Part shown: piece by piece, positions 14,304-23,195 of the stretch
Layout of the letters: every line of letters begins with the position of its first letter
Position numbering within the stretch: position 1 is the stretch's first letter
Virus record (IMG/VR): IMGVR_UViG_3300029258_003405
Span: 1-43,450 of that record
Source: a virus
Length of the DNA stretch: 43,450 nucleotides
Strand: one strand, 5' to 3'
Translations under genes and position numbers: made by a program
The notes under the pieces: generated by a model
What the model saw: the letters and a program-made list of their open reading frames with translations, nothing else
Told to the model about the DNA's origin: nothing
Databases searched by the model: none

Positions 14304-16556
14304 ATGGCAGCAGAACTTATTGCCTCGAAAGTGGTCATCCTCGAGGAGGAGCCGTCAATCCCGACCATAGCAGCGTTGCCCAGTGCGGTTACGCTTTGCT
14401 TGGGAATCACCGAACGCGGGGTCATCGCCGATCCGCAGCTCCTGACATCCTTTGAGGAATACCAACGAAGTTTCGGCGGGTTCACGCTGGACAGTGAAGT
14501 ATGCGTAGCTGCATACGGATTCTTCCGGCAAGGAGGCACATTCATGTGGGTCTCCCGAACCTGTCATTTCACGGACCTTACTGATCCCAATACGGCAACG
14601 GCAGCCAAGGCTTCGGTAATGCTCCAAAACACGGGCTCATTAGCCACCCCAGCCTCGGTTGGACCAGGCACTGAAGTTGGGCCTTTCCCCATGAGCGACG
14701 GGGATCACATCGACATCGACATCGGAGCAGGTCCGGTAGTTTCGACGTTCAATGGCGCGGCGGCGGACATTACCGACACCGTGGTCTATCCCATCGGCCC
14801 CCTGGCTGGTGGCGAAACGATGGGCATTACCATTGATGGTGCTTTCGGTGACCAAGAGCAGACGATTACGGCAGTCGGTGGTGAGACTACGGCTGCGAAC
14901 ATGATAGATCTCATCAACTCTCAAATCGTTGGCGGGAGAGCGGTGCTTTCCGGTGCGAATGTCCAAGTGGTTACCGACGTCAAAGGTACCAGCGCGGGTG
15001 TCCAGATCACCACGAGCGGCACGCTCAATGCCATCCTGCTTTTCCCCACAGCCAAAGACAGCGGCACGGGCAATGTGGCCGACATCGAAGGCGGCGTTAC
15101 AGGGCCCGAGGTGGAGGCTATTGTTGAGGCTGCACTCGCAGCGGCTGTTGATGTGATCATTAACGGCACGGGCACTCTGACGATAGAGACTGTCGCCACA
15201 GGGGTAGCAGCAGAAATCCAGGTGGAAGTAACTTCCACGGTTGATTTCGGGCTCGACAACCTTCTGCACAATGGTACCGATGCAACGCCAGCGAACACGC
15301 TGCTGTGCGAGGGCAAGACACCAGGTTCCTACGCGGACAACATCACCATCGTGATAGCTGCGGCAACCAACGCCGTTTCTGCAAATTTCAACCTGCAGGT
15401 TGTTCTGAGTGGGGTTGTGAAGGAGACCTTCACCAATCTCTCGATGGATGACTCCAGCACCAGCTATGTGGAGACCATCATCAACGATGTCAACCTGGGC
15501 TCCCGTCTCATCGCAGTGACCGACCAGGGTTTAACCCCCGTGTCTATCAAGCGTCCCGCAGACGGAACATCTGCCGCCATGACAGGTGGTGACGACGGAC
15601 TGGTAGGAATCACCGATGCGGACTATGTTGGAAACGTAGCTGGCCCCACTGGTCTCTACACTTTCGACCGTGTCCAAACGGGTCGAATCCTCATCGTCCC
15701 TGGACTCTACACCGAGGTTGTTCACAAGGGCATGCTGGACTACGCCGAAATAGATCGGAATGGGTCCCTATTTTGCTTCTTGGATTGCCCACCGCAAAAC
15801 ACCAAGACACAAGTTGTCGCCTACCTCACGGGAGCGGGGCTTCTTGAGTACTCGGAGTTCGGCACCATTCACTGGCCGTGGATAACAGTAGGGAATCCAC
15901 AGCCAGCCGTGTACGGCACCGATGACAACATCACCGTCCCACCCTCGGGCTGGCTCGCCGGCAAATGCGCGGCCAACGACCAGAGGCTCGGTGGGGTGTA
16001 CGAGCAACCTGCTGGCTACGGACCTGGCGGCTGGGGAGTTATCCGCGGCATGACCGGAGTCGAAGACGACCCACAGGGCCAGACAGACCACGAGTGCCTG
16101 GATGAGAAAGCGCGAGACTACGTACAGTCGTACCGCATCAACCCGATGAACAGGACCGCCCAAGGGCTCTGGTACGTCGACGGGCACTACACCTTGAAGT
16201 CCACCGGAAACTTCCCGAGCATTGGCGAGCGACGAGGAGTCATCTTCATCGCCACTTCGCTCCAGGAAGGTCTTGCGATCTTCAAGCACCGCTTCAACAA
16301 CCGAACAAACCGGCAACGAGCGAGGCGCAGCATCAGGACATTCCTCATCGCCGAGATGAACAAGGGAGCGTTCCGCAGCACGAATCCTGCGGATGCTTTC
16401 TTCGTGGATGCAAGCGACGCCCTGAATCCGGTGATGAACGAATTCGCCGGCATCATGACCATCCGTATCGGCCTTGCGACAAACAAGCCGACCCAGTGGA
16501 TCATCTTGCTAATTACCCAGGACACCAGAGCGCTCGAAGAGTCGCTCGCGGCCTAA
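14304..16556 (+). CDS. Contractile tail sheath protein with inserted beta modules
   Basis: The sheath subunit that contracts around the tube to drive DNA delivery. The conserved C-terminal half shows the family pattern: ERRGVIFIATSLQEGL, then NNRTNRQRARRSIRTFLIAE, MNKGAFRSTNPADAFFVD and a final RIGLATNKPTQWIILLITQD. The N-terminal arm (1-110) is typical. At 750 residues it is larger than the roughly 400-500 residues of simple sheaths. The excess lies near residues 112-333, where Gly/Asp/Thr-rich beta modules (ITIDGAFGDQEQTITAV) interrupt the core before it resumes at GKTPGSYADNITI. These probably face outward. AGGAGGAAG precedes the ATG. Confidence 0.93.
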   Translation: MAAELIASKVVILEEEPSIPTIAALPSAVTLCLGITERGVIADPQLLTSFEEYQRSFGGFTLDSEVCVAAYGFFRQGGTFMWVSRTCHFTDLTDPNTATAAKASVMLQNTGSLATPASVGPGTEVGPFPMSDGDHIDIDIGAGPVVSTFNGAAADITDTVVYPIGPLAGGETMGITIDGAFGDQEQTITAVGGETTAANMIDLINSQIVGGRAVLSGANVQVVTDVKGTSAGVQITTSGTLNAILLFPTAKDSGTGNVADIEGGVTGPEVEAIVEAALAAAVDVIINGTGTLTIETVATGVAAEIQVEVTSTVDFGLDNLLHNGTDATPANTLLCEGKTPGSYADNITIVIAAATNAVSANFNLQVVLSGVVKETFTNLSMDDSSTSYVETIINDVNLGSRLIAVTDQGLTPVSIKRPADGTSAAMTGGDDGLVGITDADYVGNVAGPTGLYTFDRVQTGRILIVPGLYTEVVHKGMLDYAEIDRNGSLFCFLDCPPQNTKTQVVAYLTGAGLLEYSEFGTIHWPWITVGNPQPAVYGTDDNITVPPSGWLAGKCAANDQRLGGVYEQPAGYGPGGWGVIRGMTGVEDDPQGQTDHECLDEKARDYVQSYRINPMNRTAQGLWYVDGHYTLKSTGNFPSIGERRGVIFIATSLQEGLAIFKHRFNNRTNRQRARRSIRTFLIAEMNKGAFRSTNPADAFFVDASDALNPVMNEFAGIMTIRIGLATNKPTQWIILLITQDTRALEESLAA

Positions 16557-16568
16557 AGGAGAATAGAT

Positions 16569-17027
16569 ATGACCGTTCCTGAAAATTGGGATAAGAAGTT
16601 CTCCTTCGTAATTGAAGTAGATGGGCTCGACAGGGCTGCCTTTCAGAAGAGTAGCCCCATCGAGATGGAAGCAAACAACGTCGCTTATCGCGAAGGTGGA
16701 AGACTGCATCCGCACAACGCTCCTGGCCTGGTAACCTTTCCGGAGGTAACCGTGGAGCGCGGTTCAACTGATGACTACGACCTGTACAACTGGGCCGTAG
16801 ACACCTACAACGCATCGTCGGGCACAGGGGTGGTTCCACCGGAGCTCTTCCGTACTCTCGATGTCGTACAATTGGACCGTGCCAGGGATGAACTGAAACG
16901 GTTCACGTTGTACAAATGTTATTGCCGAAAATGGTCCAGTGGTGACTGGGACAATGACGCCGATGAAGTGAGAATCGAATCGGCCATCATCGTTTACGAC
17001 TACTTCGACCAGGAGGCCGTAGCTTAG
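16569..17027 (+). CDS. Tail tube protein (T4 gp19-like)
   Basis: The inner tube subunit, 152 residues, a normal length for the gp19-like family. The pattern FSFVIEVDGLDRAAFQKSS followed by YREGG and LVTFPEVTVERGSTDDYDLY matches the beta barrel of T4 gp19-type tubes, including the strand just before the polar STDDYDLYNW loop. The C-terminal strand is ESAIIVYDYFDQE. It lies directly after the sheath, as expected. This tube type is also the one used by extracellular contractile injection systems. Confidence 0.92.
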   Translation: MTVPENWDKKFSFVIEVDGLDRAAFQKSSPIEMEANNVAYREGGRLHPHNAPGLVTFPEVTVERGSTDDYDLYNWAVDTYNASSGTGVVPPELFRTLDVVQLDRARDELKRFTLYKCYCRKWSSGDWDNDADEVRIESAIIVYDYFDQEAVA

Positions 17028-17034
17028 TTCATTC

Positions 17035-17049
17035 GCGCCACACTGGCGC
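17035..17049 (+). terminator. Perfect hairpin after the tube gene
   Basis: GCGCCA CAC TGGCGC is a perfect six-pair stem with a three-base loop, eight bases after the tube stop codon. No T-run follows. It may stabilise the tube message or reduce read-through into the chaperone gene. Confidence 0.45.
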
Positions 17050-17064
17050 ACAGGTATAGGCAAT

Positions 17065-17096
17065 GCCGGCAGGGGTCGTACTGCGGTCCCTCCGGC
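17065..17096 (+). other. Second hairpin in the tube-chaperone gap
   Basis: GCCGG (17065-17069) pairs with CCGGC (17092-17096), extended by AGGG (17071-17074) with CCCT (17088-17091) around a one-base bulge. With the hairpin at 17035 it forms a tandem pair filling the gap ahead of the AAGGAGGGG site of the next gene. Confidence 0.4.
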
Positions 17097-17140
17097 TGGG
17101 CCCATTTGGGCATGAAAAAGTAACAGGCAAGGAGGGGTTT

Positions 17141-18055
17141 ATGCGAACCGAAATCGTACAACTACCATCAGGGGCATCTGTCACGCTCCGCAAGATCAGC
17201 ATGAAAGAGGAGAACCATCTGACGGGTGCTATCCGCTCTAAGCGCAGGAAGCAGAACAAGGTTCTCGTCGACGTTGTTGACGCGTGCTGCCTTGGCTTCG
17301 AAGAAACTGGTCCCTACACATGGGCCAGAAAAGGCAACAAGGTCGATTGGCAGAAGATGCTTAACGGAGATTTCATCGCGGCGATGATAGGGTTGAGGAA
17401 ACTCTCCTACCGTGAAGGCGTTAACTACACGGTGGATGTCAAGTGTACCAACAGGGCATGCAACAACCGCTTTCAGCATACCGTGAACCTGGACAAGGAT
17501 CTTTTTTACCAGCAGCTCCCTCAAGAGTCCTTCGACAAACTGATGGAGGACGAACCGTTCACCGTGGAGATCCAGGGGAAGAAGGTTCACTTCAAGCTTA
17601 ACTATGTGGCGGACGAAACCTTCCAGGAAAAACTCGAGAAGAAGTTTCCTGGGCGTGGCATGTCCACCCTGTTTCGCTCACGCATATCGAAAATCGAAGG
17701 CGTGAAACCCAGGGATTGGATGAACTGGCTTGATGGCGAAACAGAGGGGAAGAAGAAGGGCCCGTACGAAGGGCTCGATTCAGATGACGCCGAGGATCTG
17801 CGGTTGGCTTTTTTCAAGGTTGACTGCGGGGTTGACACCGAGGTGGAAGCTGAATGCCCGCGTGGCTCTTGCGGGGAGGTGTTTACATTCGAACTCCCTT
17901 TTGCTGGAATGCTCTCACCTGGAAGGGCATCCGACGAGAAGAGGAGGAGGAGACTGAAGGCTCAAGAGGAGCCGGACGAAGACATAGATCTGGAGACCCA
18001 AGAAGAAGAATCCGAAACACCGGAAGCGGACTCGGATTCATCCTCGGAGGACTAA
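17141..18055 (+). CDS. Tail assembly chaperone, zero-frame product (T4 gp26-like)
   Basis: A 304-residue protein in the place of tail assembly chaperones, between tube and tape measure. The N-terminus (VQLPSGASVTLRKISMKEE) and the paired cysteine motifs (CTNRACNNRF and ECPRGSCGEVF) resemble the gp26/baseplate-hub-assembly type family, with a probable zinc site. The C-terminal 40 residues are low-complexity and acidic. ATG 17141 is chosen because AAGGAGGGG lies directly upstream. An in-frame ATG at 17063 lies among hairpins with no site. The next open frame lacks a start and overlaps this one in the -1 frame, so this is probably the short product of a frameshift pair. Confidence 0.8.
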   Translation: MRTEIVQLPSGASVTLRKISMKEENHLTGAIRSKRRKQNKVLVDVVDACCLGFEETGPYTWARKGNKVDWQKMLNGDFIAAMIGLRKLSYREGVNYTVDVKCTNRACNNRFQHTVNLDKDLFYQQLPQESFDKLMEDEPFTVEIQGKKVHFKLNYVADETFQEKLEKKFPGRGMSTLFRSRISKIEGVKPRDWMNWLDGETEGKKKGPYEGLDSDDAEDLRLAFFKVDCGVDTEVEAECPRGSCGEVFTFELPFAGMLSPGRASDEKRRRRLKAQEEPDEDIDLETQEEESETPEADSDSSSED

Positions 18056-18231
18056 CCGAGGAGGATATTCGCCGGGTTCGTTTCGAACTGTCATGGCTAC
18101 CCCTCTTCGGATCTGGACTCCACATGAGCTACGGAGATACTTGGGATCTGGAGATGGACGAAGTGGCGGACCTGCTTGAATGGTCGGCCGATGAACGTGA
18201 GCGTGAGTTTAGGGCAGCGTTCAAAAAATAA
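17854..18231 (+). CDS. Downstream part of tail chaperone, probably made by -1 frameshift
   Basis: The coding part here is the C-terminal 65 residues (GGLTEEDIRRVRFELSWLPL, ending in LLEWSADEREREFRAAFKK). It looks like a real folded domain placed directly before the tape measure gene. It lies in the -1 frame relative to the chaperone and overlaps it by about 200 bases. The ATG at 17854 has no ribosome site, and the only other ATG (18124) would remove most of the domain. The layout matches lambda G/GT-type frameshift pairs. Shifting at 17896 would give a fusion of roughly 360 residues. The frameshift itself is inference. Confidence 0.6.
   Translation: MPAWLLRGGVYIRTPFCWNALTWKGIRREEEEETEGSRGAGRRHRSGDPRRRIRNTGSGLGFILGGLTEEDIRRVRFELSWLPLFGSGLHMSYGDTWDLEMDEVADLLEWSADEREREFRAAFKK
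17896..17902 (+). other. Candidate -1 slippery heptamer C CCT TTT
   Basis: This is the only X XXY YYZ heptamer in the zero frame that I find in the overlap 17855-18055. A short bulged stem (GGAATGC 17906-17912 with GCATCC 17927-17932) follows after three bases. The site is fairly far upstream of the zero-frame stop, so a non-canonical site nearer 18050 remains possible. Confidence 0.45.
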
Positions 18232-18242
18232 CGAGGTAGTGC

Positions 18243-20837
18243 ATGGCTCTCAATCAATTTGGAGCAGGTTTTACACTGACGGGACGCGACATGGCGTCCC
18301 CCGTTGTGAACCGTGTTGCAACATCCTTCACCGGACTCCAGCGTAGCGTACAATCTGGCGCTGCTGGAATGAATAAGGCCATGGGTAGCCTCGCCATAGG
18401 CTTCGCCTCGCTCAAGCTAGGTCAAGGTCTAGCCGGAATTGGCGTGGCGAGTGCTGATGCCGCGGGGAAGTTTGAGGAGGGACTGGCGGGAATAGCGGCT
18501 GTTTCACGTGCAACATCCGATGAGCAGATCATGCTGCACGACAAGGCGTTGCGATCTGCCATGGCCTCGCAGTTCAGTCCCGATGAAGCTGTGCAGGGGT
18601 TGACAAACCTGGCTACCGCTGGGCTCAAGGCGAGGGAGCAGATCGAGGTTCTAGATCCTGTGCTCAACCTCGCAGCCGGTTCAATGGGTCAGTTGGGATT
18701 GGGTGAAGCAGCGAACGCTGTGGTTGGTACCCTGAAGTCCATGGCCTTTGAGGTCAAGGACGCCACGATAGTCACTGACAAGCTGCTGAAAATAACACAG
18801 CTCACGAACTTCCAAGCACGCGATTTTGCCATAGGATTAGCGCGAGCGACTTCCACGGCGAAGCTGTATGGGCAGTCGTTGGACGACACGTTGATCCAGA
18901 TGGGTCTGCTCCGCAACCTGAACATCGAGGCATCGGTCGCTTCCACCTCATTGAGAGAGGCGTGGAGGCGTCTTGCATCAGATCAGAAGTCACAGCAAGC
19001 AGTCATGGAGCAAGGCGTTACGATCTTCGATGAGCAAACGGGTAAAATTCGCCCACTGATGGATGTGATGGGCGACCTTGCTACGAAGACCAAGGACCTC
19101 ACCGACAAAGAGCGTATGCGTATGGCAACGCAGGCGTTCGGTGTTCGCGGCATGGCGGCGTTCAATGCGGTGGCCGAAGCCCGCAACACAATCATGGTAG
19201 ACGGCATTGCCGTTACGCTTGAAGGTGCGGACGCCATAGCCTCCCTGCGTAAGGAAATGGAGGAATCCTCTGGGGTGGCGGAAGAATTCAAGCAGAAACT
19301 GCTTGACACCTACGAGGGACAAAAGAAGTTGATTGGCGGTGCCAAGGAGGCGCTGGCCGTTGTTACCGGGGAGGCCGCAGCGAAGCTGTTCAAGCCCGTG
19401 GCCGCGGTCATTTTTGATTTCATATCCGGCTTGGCCGAGCTGATGAACTCAATTCCCACAGAGGCGAGGCAGGTAATCATCGGTGTCGTGACCGCTCTCG
19501 GGAGCCTGATAGCCATGGCTGGTGGGATACTTTTGTTCCAGGGTGTGATGAATATGCTCGGCCTTTCCTTCGGTGGCGTAGCAATTACATTGGGCAAATT
19601 TCTCGCGATTGGAATCCCGGTGATGGTCCTAATGTCCGGCCTCGCCGTTGGGGCGTACGCGCTGTACCGGGCGTTTAGCCAGAATGCCGGAGGGATCGGA
19701 ACGAGCTGGGAGGAGATGGTCACCAAGATCAAGGTCGGCTGGCAAGTCATCATGGCCGTGGTCAAAGGAGACGATATTGGCGAGGAACTCCAGAAGCAAA
19801 TTGAAGACGCTGGCATGGAGGGTTTCCTCACCAGGTTCACCAATTTCTGGGAGCGCATACAATCCCTCTGGGAAGGTATCAAGAAAGGTTTCGAAATCGG
19901 TGTCCTGGCACTTGCGGATTCCCCCGCTTTCATAAAGCTGAAGGATACAATCAAGGGAGTACTGGAGTTATTCACGGGCACCGAGATGGGCAATAGCCAG
20001 GAGGCGCTGGATGACTGGAAGGACAAAGGGGAAACAGCAGGCATGAAGCTGGCGTCCTTGGGCGAGAGCGCGGCGACAGCCCTCACTAAGTTGATAGAAT
20101 TAGGAAAGGGTTTCCTCAACTTTATTAGTGATATGGATGGCTCGGATGTAACAGGGAAAATTGATGGTTTCGTGGACTCCTTCAATACCCTGGCGGATGC
20201 ACTGCATGCGATCAAGACTCTCGTGAAGGTGATTGTTAATGCCTTCATGACAATCCCCGCGGCAATCGGCGAAACACTTGCAGCGTTTGGTCATCTGTTT
20301 GAAGCTCTGGGCACTTTGCCGAAGGCGTTCACCACGAAGCAGATGGACGTGTGGGCCGACCATTACAAAAGAACATTCGCTTCCGGGAGCGCTTTCGAGT
20401 CCACCCTGGGATTCGCCAGAGGTGCGGCCGAGGCTGTGGACGAGCGATTCGCCTATGTCGCCAATGCGCGGCAATCCGAAAGGGCACGCGGCACACGGGA
20501 AACTAGTGCAGCAGATCGGATAACAAACCTCACTAACCTGCGAGCTCGCAAGAAGAATATCGAGGAGTGGGTAAACCTGTCCATCAACGAATGGAGGAGC
20601 AAAACAAGGGGTACTGAATCGGAGGGTAATTTAGCATTCGGAGAAATGGGCCGAGGCGCACAGAACCAATGGCTTGAGGAGCTGGTAAAGATCAGCAAAG
20701 GGATCGAGAAGCTGTCCAACCAGAAGCCAGTCATAAATGTAGACGGCGAATTACTGGGTAGAGTTACGGCAGAGAGTTCAGCGTTCACGGGCGAAGACGG
20801 GCTTGATGATGTGGAAGTAATGCCCGTTGTTTATTAG
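18243..20837 (+). CDS. Tail tape measure protein (TP901 type)
   Basis: Sets tail length and is ejected at infection. Residues about 60-330 match the TP901-type core, rich in Ala and Gly helices: ASQFSPDEAVQGLTNLATAG, then VASTSLREAWRRLAS and MATQAFGVRGMAAFNAV. Hydrophobic stretches near 405-480 (VIIGVVTALGSLIAMAGGIL, then IPVMVLMSGLAVGAYALY) are the membrane-active part. The C-terminal part is helical. At about 0.15 nm per residue, 864 residues predict a tail near 130 nm. No muralytic domain is visible. An ACGAGG site lies upstream of the ATG. Confidence 0.92.
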   Translation: MALNQFGAGFTLTGRDMASPVVNRVATSFTGLQRSVQSGAAGMNKAMGSLAIGFASLKLGQGLAGIGVASADAAGKFEEGLAGIAAVSRATSDEQIMLHDKALRSAMASQFSPDEAVQGLTNLATAGLKAREQIEVLDPVLNLAAGSMGQLGLGEAANAVVGTLKSMAFEVKDATIVTDKLLKITQLTNFQARDFAIGLARATSTAKLYGQSLDDTLIQMGLLRNLNIEASVASTSLREAWRRLASDQKSQQAVMEQGVTIFDEQTGKIRPLMDVMGDLATKTKDLTDKERMRMATQAFGVRGMAAFNAVAEARNTIMVDGIAVTLEGADAIASLRKEMEESSGVAEEFKQKLLDTYEGQKKLIGGAKEALAVVTGEAAAKLFKPVAAVIFDFISGLAELMNSIPTEARQVIIGVVTALGSLIAMAGGILLFQGVMNMLGLSFGGVAITLGKFLAIGIPVMVLMSGLAVGAYALYRAFSQNAGGIGTSWEEMVTKIKVGWQVIMAVVKGDDIGEELQKQIEDAGMEGFLTRFTNFWERIQSLWEGIKKGFEIGVLALADSPAFIKLKDTIKGVLELFTGTEMGNSQEALDDWKDKGETAGMKLASLGESAATALTKLIELGKGFLNFISDMDGSDVTGKIDGFVDSFNTLADALHAIKTLVKVIVNAFMTIPAAIGETLAAFGHLFEALGTLPKAFTTKQMDVWADHYKRTFASGSAFESTLGFARGAAEAVDERFAYVANARQSERARGTRETSAADRITNLTNLRARKKNIEEWVNLSINEWRSKTRGTESEGNLAFGEMGRGAQNQWLEELVKISKGIEKLSNQKPVINVDGELLGRVTAESSAFTGEDGLDDVEVMPVVY

Positions 20838-20846
20838 GAGACACGG

Positions 20847-21446
20847 ATGGCAGAGTCAAGAAAAATAGGGGGCCAACGTCCAGTGGGAGCGGTGCGCGGT
20901 TACTGCCATAACCTGTTGCTGGATGAAACAGGAAACCCGGATATGCCAAGCATGATCGTTTTCCCGTTTCGCCCTACGCTTGTGACCACCGACACCTCTG
21001 TAAGCGACGACTCCATGGATGTCATGGGCATGTCCCATCAGTATAAAACTTACAAGAACACGACCAACACCAGGGTGGCCTTTGATCTGTACATGAACGC
21101 CCTGATGATGATGAAGGAGGGAGAGGGCGGAACTGGGAATGACATACTCGAGCAGATAAAAAGCGAGATGCAAAAGTACCGAAGGTTCCTCCAGGCTCTC
21201 TTGTATCCGGGATATGCCGCGTCCGGAATAATCACTGCCCAGCAGCCACCGTGCATTCTGGTTCTGCCTGGGATCTGTACGCTGCGGATGAAGCTGAAGC
21301 AACTCGGCGAAATGTTCGAGGCAGTTTTTGTGGACGGCGAGCCGAAGGAACTCAGGATGCGTGTTGCTTTCGAGGAGGCACCAATGGCGAGGGTTTCGAT
21401 GGAAGAAGTTATGATGAACGGAATGTTCAGAACGTGGGGTCAGTAG
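20847..21446 (+). CDS. Tail tube initiator / hub adaptor (CIS-tube-like domain)
   Basis: A 199-residue protein following the tape measure. The fold pattern, with an N-terminal strand MIVFPFRPTLVTT, a middle strand TRVAFDLYMNALMMM, a helix ILEQIKSEMQKYRRFLQALL and a final PKELRMRVAFEEAP strand, resembles the CIS-tube/gp54-like family. That family caps the tube end and joins it to the hub. In many contractile systems this domain is paired with a LysM domain. Here the LysM-like protein is the separate next gene, two bases downstream. Confidence 0.7.
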   Translation: MAESRKIGGQRPVGAVRGYCHNLLLDETGNPDMPSMIVFPFRPTLVTTDTSVSDDSMDVMGMSHQYKTYKNTTNTRVAFDLYMNALMMMKEGEGGTGNDILEQIKSEMQKYRRFLQALLYPGYAASGIITAQQPPCILVLPGICTLRMKLKQLGEMFEAVFVDGEPKELRMRVAFEEAPMARVSMEEVMMNGMFRTWGQ

Positions 21447-21447
21447 C

Positions 21448-21792
21448 ATGGCACTGACTGGCTTCAGCAGATACCGTTACTGCACCGTACTGGATCTGGG
21501 CGACGAGAATAACACCAAGTATCTGGATGAGCGCGAGCCGTTTAGGTTCAAGGATGAGCGCGACAATCGCATTCACGTGGCCGTCGAAGGCGACACATGG
21601 TGGACCCTTGCATGGAAGTACTTCCGCTTCGCCAGAATGCCCTCATTGTTATGGTGGCTACTGTGCGAGTTCCAGCCGGTGCCCGTTATCGACCCGACTA
21701 TCAAAATAGCGAAGGGGACTCAGATTTTCATCCCTTCCGAGCGCTTGGTTAGGACCCAGGTATTCAACCGTGAACGCAGGCGGTATCACTAG
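21448..21792 (+). CDS. Baseplate wedge protein, gp53/LysM-like
   Basis: A 114-residue baseplate protein. The pattern RYRYCTVLDLG, YLDEREPFRF, VAVEGDTWWTLAWKYF, WWLLCEFQPVPVIDP, IAKGTQIFIPSERL matches T4 gp53-like proteins that carry a LysM-type fold (GDT...LA.K...I..G..I.IP). It links tube, hub and wedges. It begins one base after the preceding stop, which implies translational coupling. Confidence 0.85.
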   Translation: MALTGFSRYRYCTVLDLGDENNTKYLDEREPFRFKDERDNRIHVAVEGDTWWTLAWKYFRFARMPSLLWWLLCEFQPVPVIDPTIKIAKGTQIFIPSERLVRTQVFNRERRRYH

Positions 21793-21800
21793 GAGGAGCG

Positions 21801-23195
21801 ATGCCATTCGGAGGAGCACAAGTCATCATCCAGTTAATCGATTTTGATTACGGTGATGATTCCTACTACGGGGATTACCTCGATATGGTGTATTTCCTGC
21901 AGAACCGGATGCTTTCGTTCAGAGTTCTTGACAGAGACAAGGGGAAGGACACGCTGCGGATACAGTTGCGCAACGACGATTTCAAAATTGTGGACTCTCC
22001 AGTTTTCGCAAAGGGGCAAAAGTTCCTTGTTACTTGGGGCTGGCCTGGGGACATGGCCACACCCCGTAGGTTCGTTGTTCAAAAGGTGAAAGGCGGCAAC
22101 CCTGTTACGGTGACGGCACATTGCCGGCTTTCGCTGATGGACAAGGAGAAGAAGTCGCGCTTCGAGGAAGGCATGACGGACTCCGAATTCGTTCGCATGG
22201 TCGTTGAGGAGTACGGCTACTCAGGAATCTACCAATGGGTAGAAGAAACCCACGTGCGTCGGGACATAACGCAGTCGCACAAGACCGATGCGCGGATGCT
22301 TCACAAGCTGGCGAAACGCAACGGGTTCGTGTTCTATGAAGACGCCACGGGCATCCATTTTCACAAGCGCAATTACAACGCCGAGCCTGCTCGCTGGTAT
22401 GTCTACCGGCAGGACGAAGGCCGCGGAGACATTCTTGGCGAGCCCAAACCCGAGATCAACATGAGCAAAGGCATCTCCAAGGTGAAGGTGACCTTCAGAG
22501 ATCCACGCACCAAAGAATACGGCGAGGTATTTGGCGGACCCGACGACACGGAGCTGGACAGCCTGGGCGAAGAGACGGAGATGGGCGACGCCGATGATCC
22601 GAACCAGGGTCGCAGGGCGGACAGGATGACGCGCATCGACGTTCGCCACGGTGGCAGCATGACCAGGGAGGAGGCGCAGCTCGAAGCCAACGCCAGGTAC
22701 ATTGAGACAGCCTCCGCTCGGTATAAGATGACCGTGCCGGTTATCGGTGACCCAAGCATTAGTGCGAAGGTTGTCGTAGGCTACGTTGGAATAAGTGATG
22801 TTCTGGACGGTCTGTACTACATCAAGGAATGCGAGCACGTCATAGTTGGTGGCAAATATGTACAGACACAGAAGCTGCGCAAGAACGCGGTGAACAAAAT
22901 AAATACCGCGAAGAAGGCCAAGCGCGGTTCCAAGGAGAAGAAAAACCCCAACGTCATAGATCTGGGCGAGAGTCTAATTTTAGGGGAAGTGCCAACGCTG
23001 AAAAAGCAATTGACCCTCACCACCAATGCGGCTGGTGAAGTGGTAACCTCCTATGTTTTCACCGATGGACAGGAGGGGACAGTGGGATTAACACGAGATC
23101 TGACGCCAGGTGAGGTGCAGAATCTAAGCGACCGAGCGCTTGAGGAGCTGTACCAGCTCGGAGCGCAATCGGCAGAACCGGATTCAGGAAGCTAA
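21801..23195 (+). CDS. Baseplate hub protein, gpD/gp27-like
   Basis: A 464-residue hub subunit of the late control D / gp27 / VgrG-N type. Visible elements are an N-terminal beta barrel (LSFRVLDRDKGKDTLRIQLR, then FLVTWGWPGD and VTVTAHCRLSLMDKEKKSRF), the helix TDSEFVRMVVEEYGYSGIY, and the diagnostic DARMLHKLAKRNGFVFYED. The C-terminal barrel includes SAKVVVGYVGISDVLDGLYY. The last 100 residues form an added basic then acidic extension. It forms the trimeric base of the spike encoded next, whose GTA/ATG overlap at 23195 suggests coupling. Confidence 0.9.
   Translation: MPFGGAQVIIQLIDFDYGDDSYYGDYLDMVYFLQNRMLSFRVLDRDKGKDTLRIQLRNDDFKIVDSPVFAKGQKFLVTWGWPGDMATPRRFVVQKVKGGNPVTVTAHCRLSLMDKEKKSRFEEGMTDSEFVRMVVEEYGYSGIYQWVEETHVRRDITQSHKTDARMLHKLAKRNGFVFYEDATGIHFHKRNYNAEPARWYVYRQDEGRGDILGEPKPEINMSKGISKVKVTFRDPRTKEYGEVFGGPDDTELDSLGEETEMGDADDPNQGRRADRMTRIDVRHGGSMTREEAQLEANARYIETASARYKMTVPVIGDPSISAKVVVGYVGISDVLDGLYYIKECEHVIVGGKYVQTQKLRKNAVNKINTAKKAKRGSKEKKNPNVIDLGESLILGEVPTLKKQLTLTTNAAGEVVTSYVFTDGQEGTVGLTRDLTPGEVQNLSDRALEELYQLGAQSAEPDSGS

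Noticed and set aside
17063-17140. Upstream ATG 17063 as start of the tail chaperone
   Set aside because: It falls among hairpins with no ribosome site, while ATG 17141 directly follows AAGGAGGGG.
19310-20248. Antisense open frame of 312 codons under the tape measure
   Set aside because: Shadow frame with no domain, opposite a well-supported tape measure gene.
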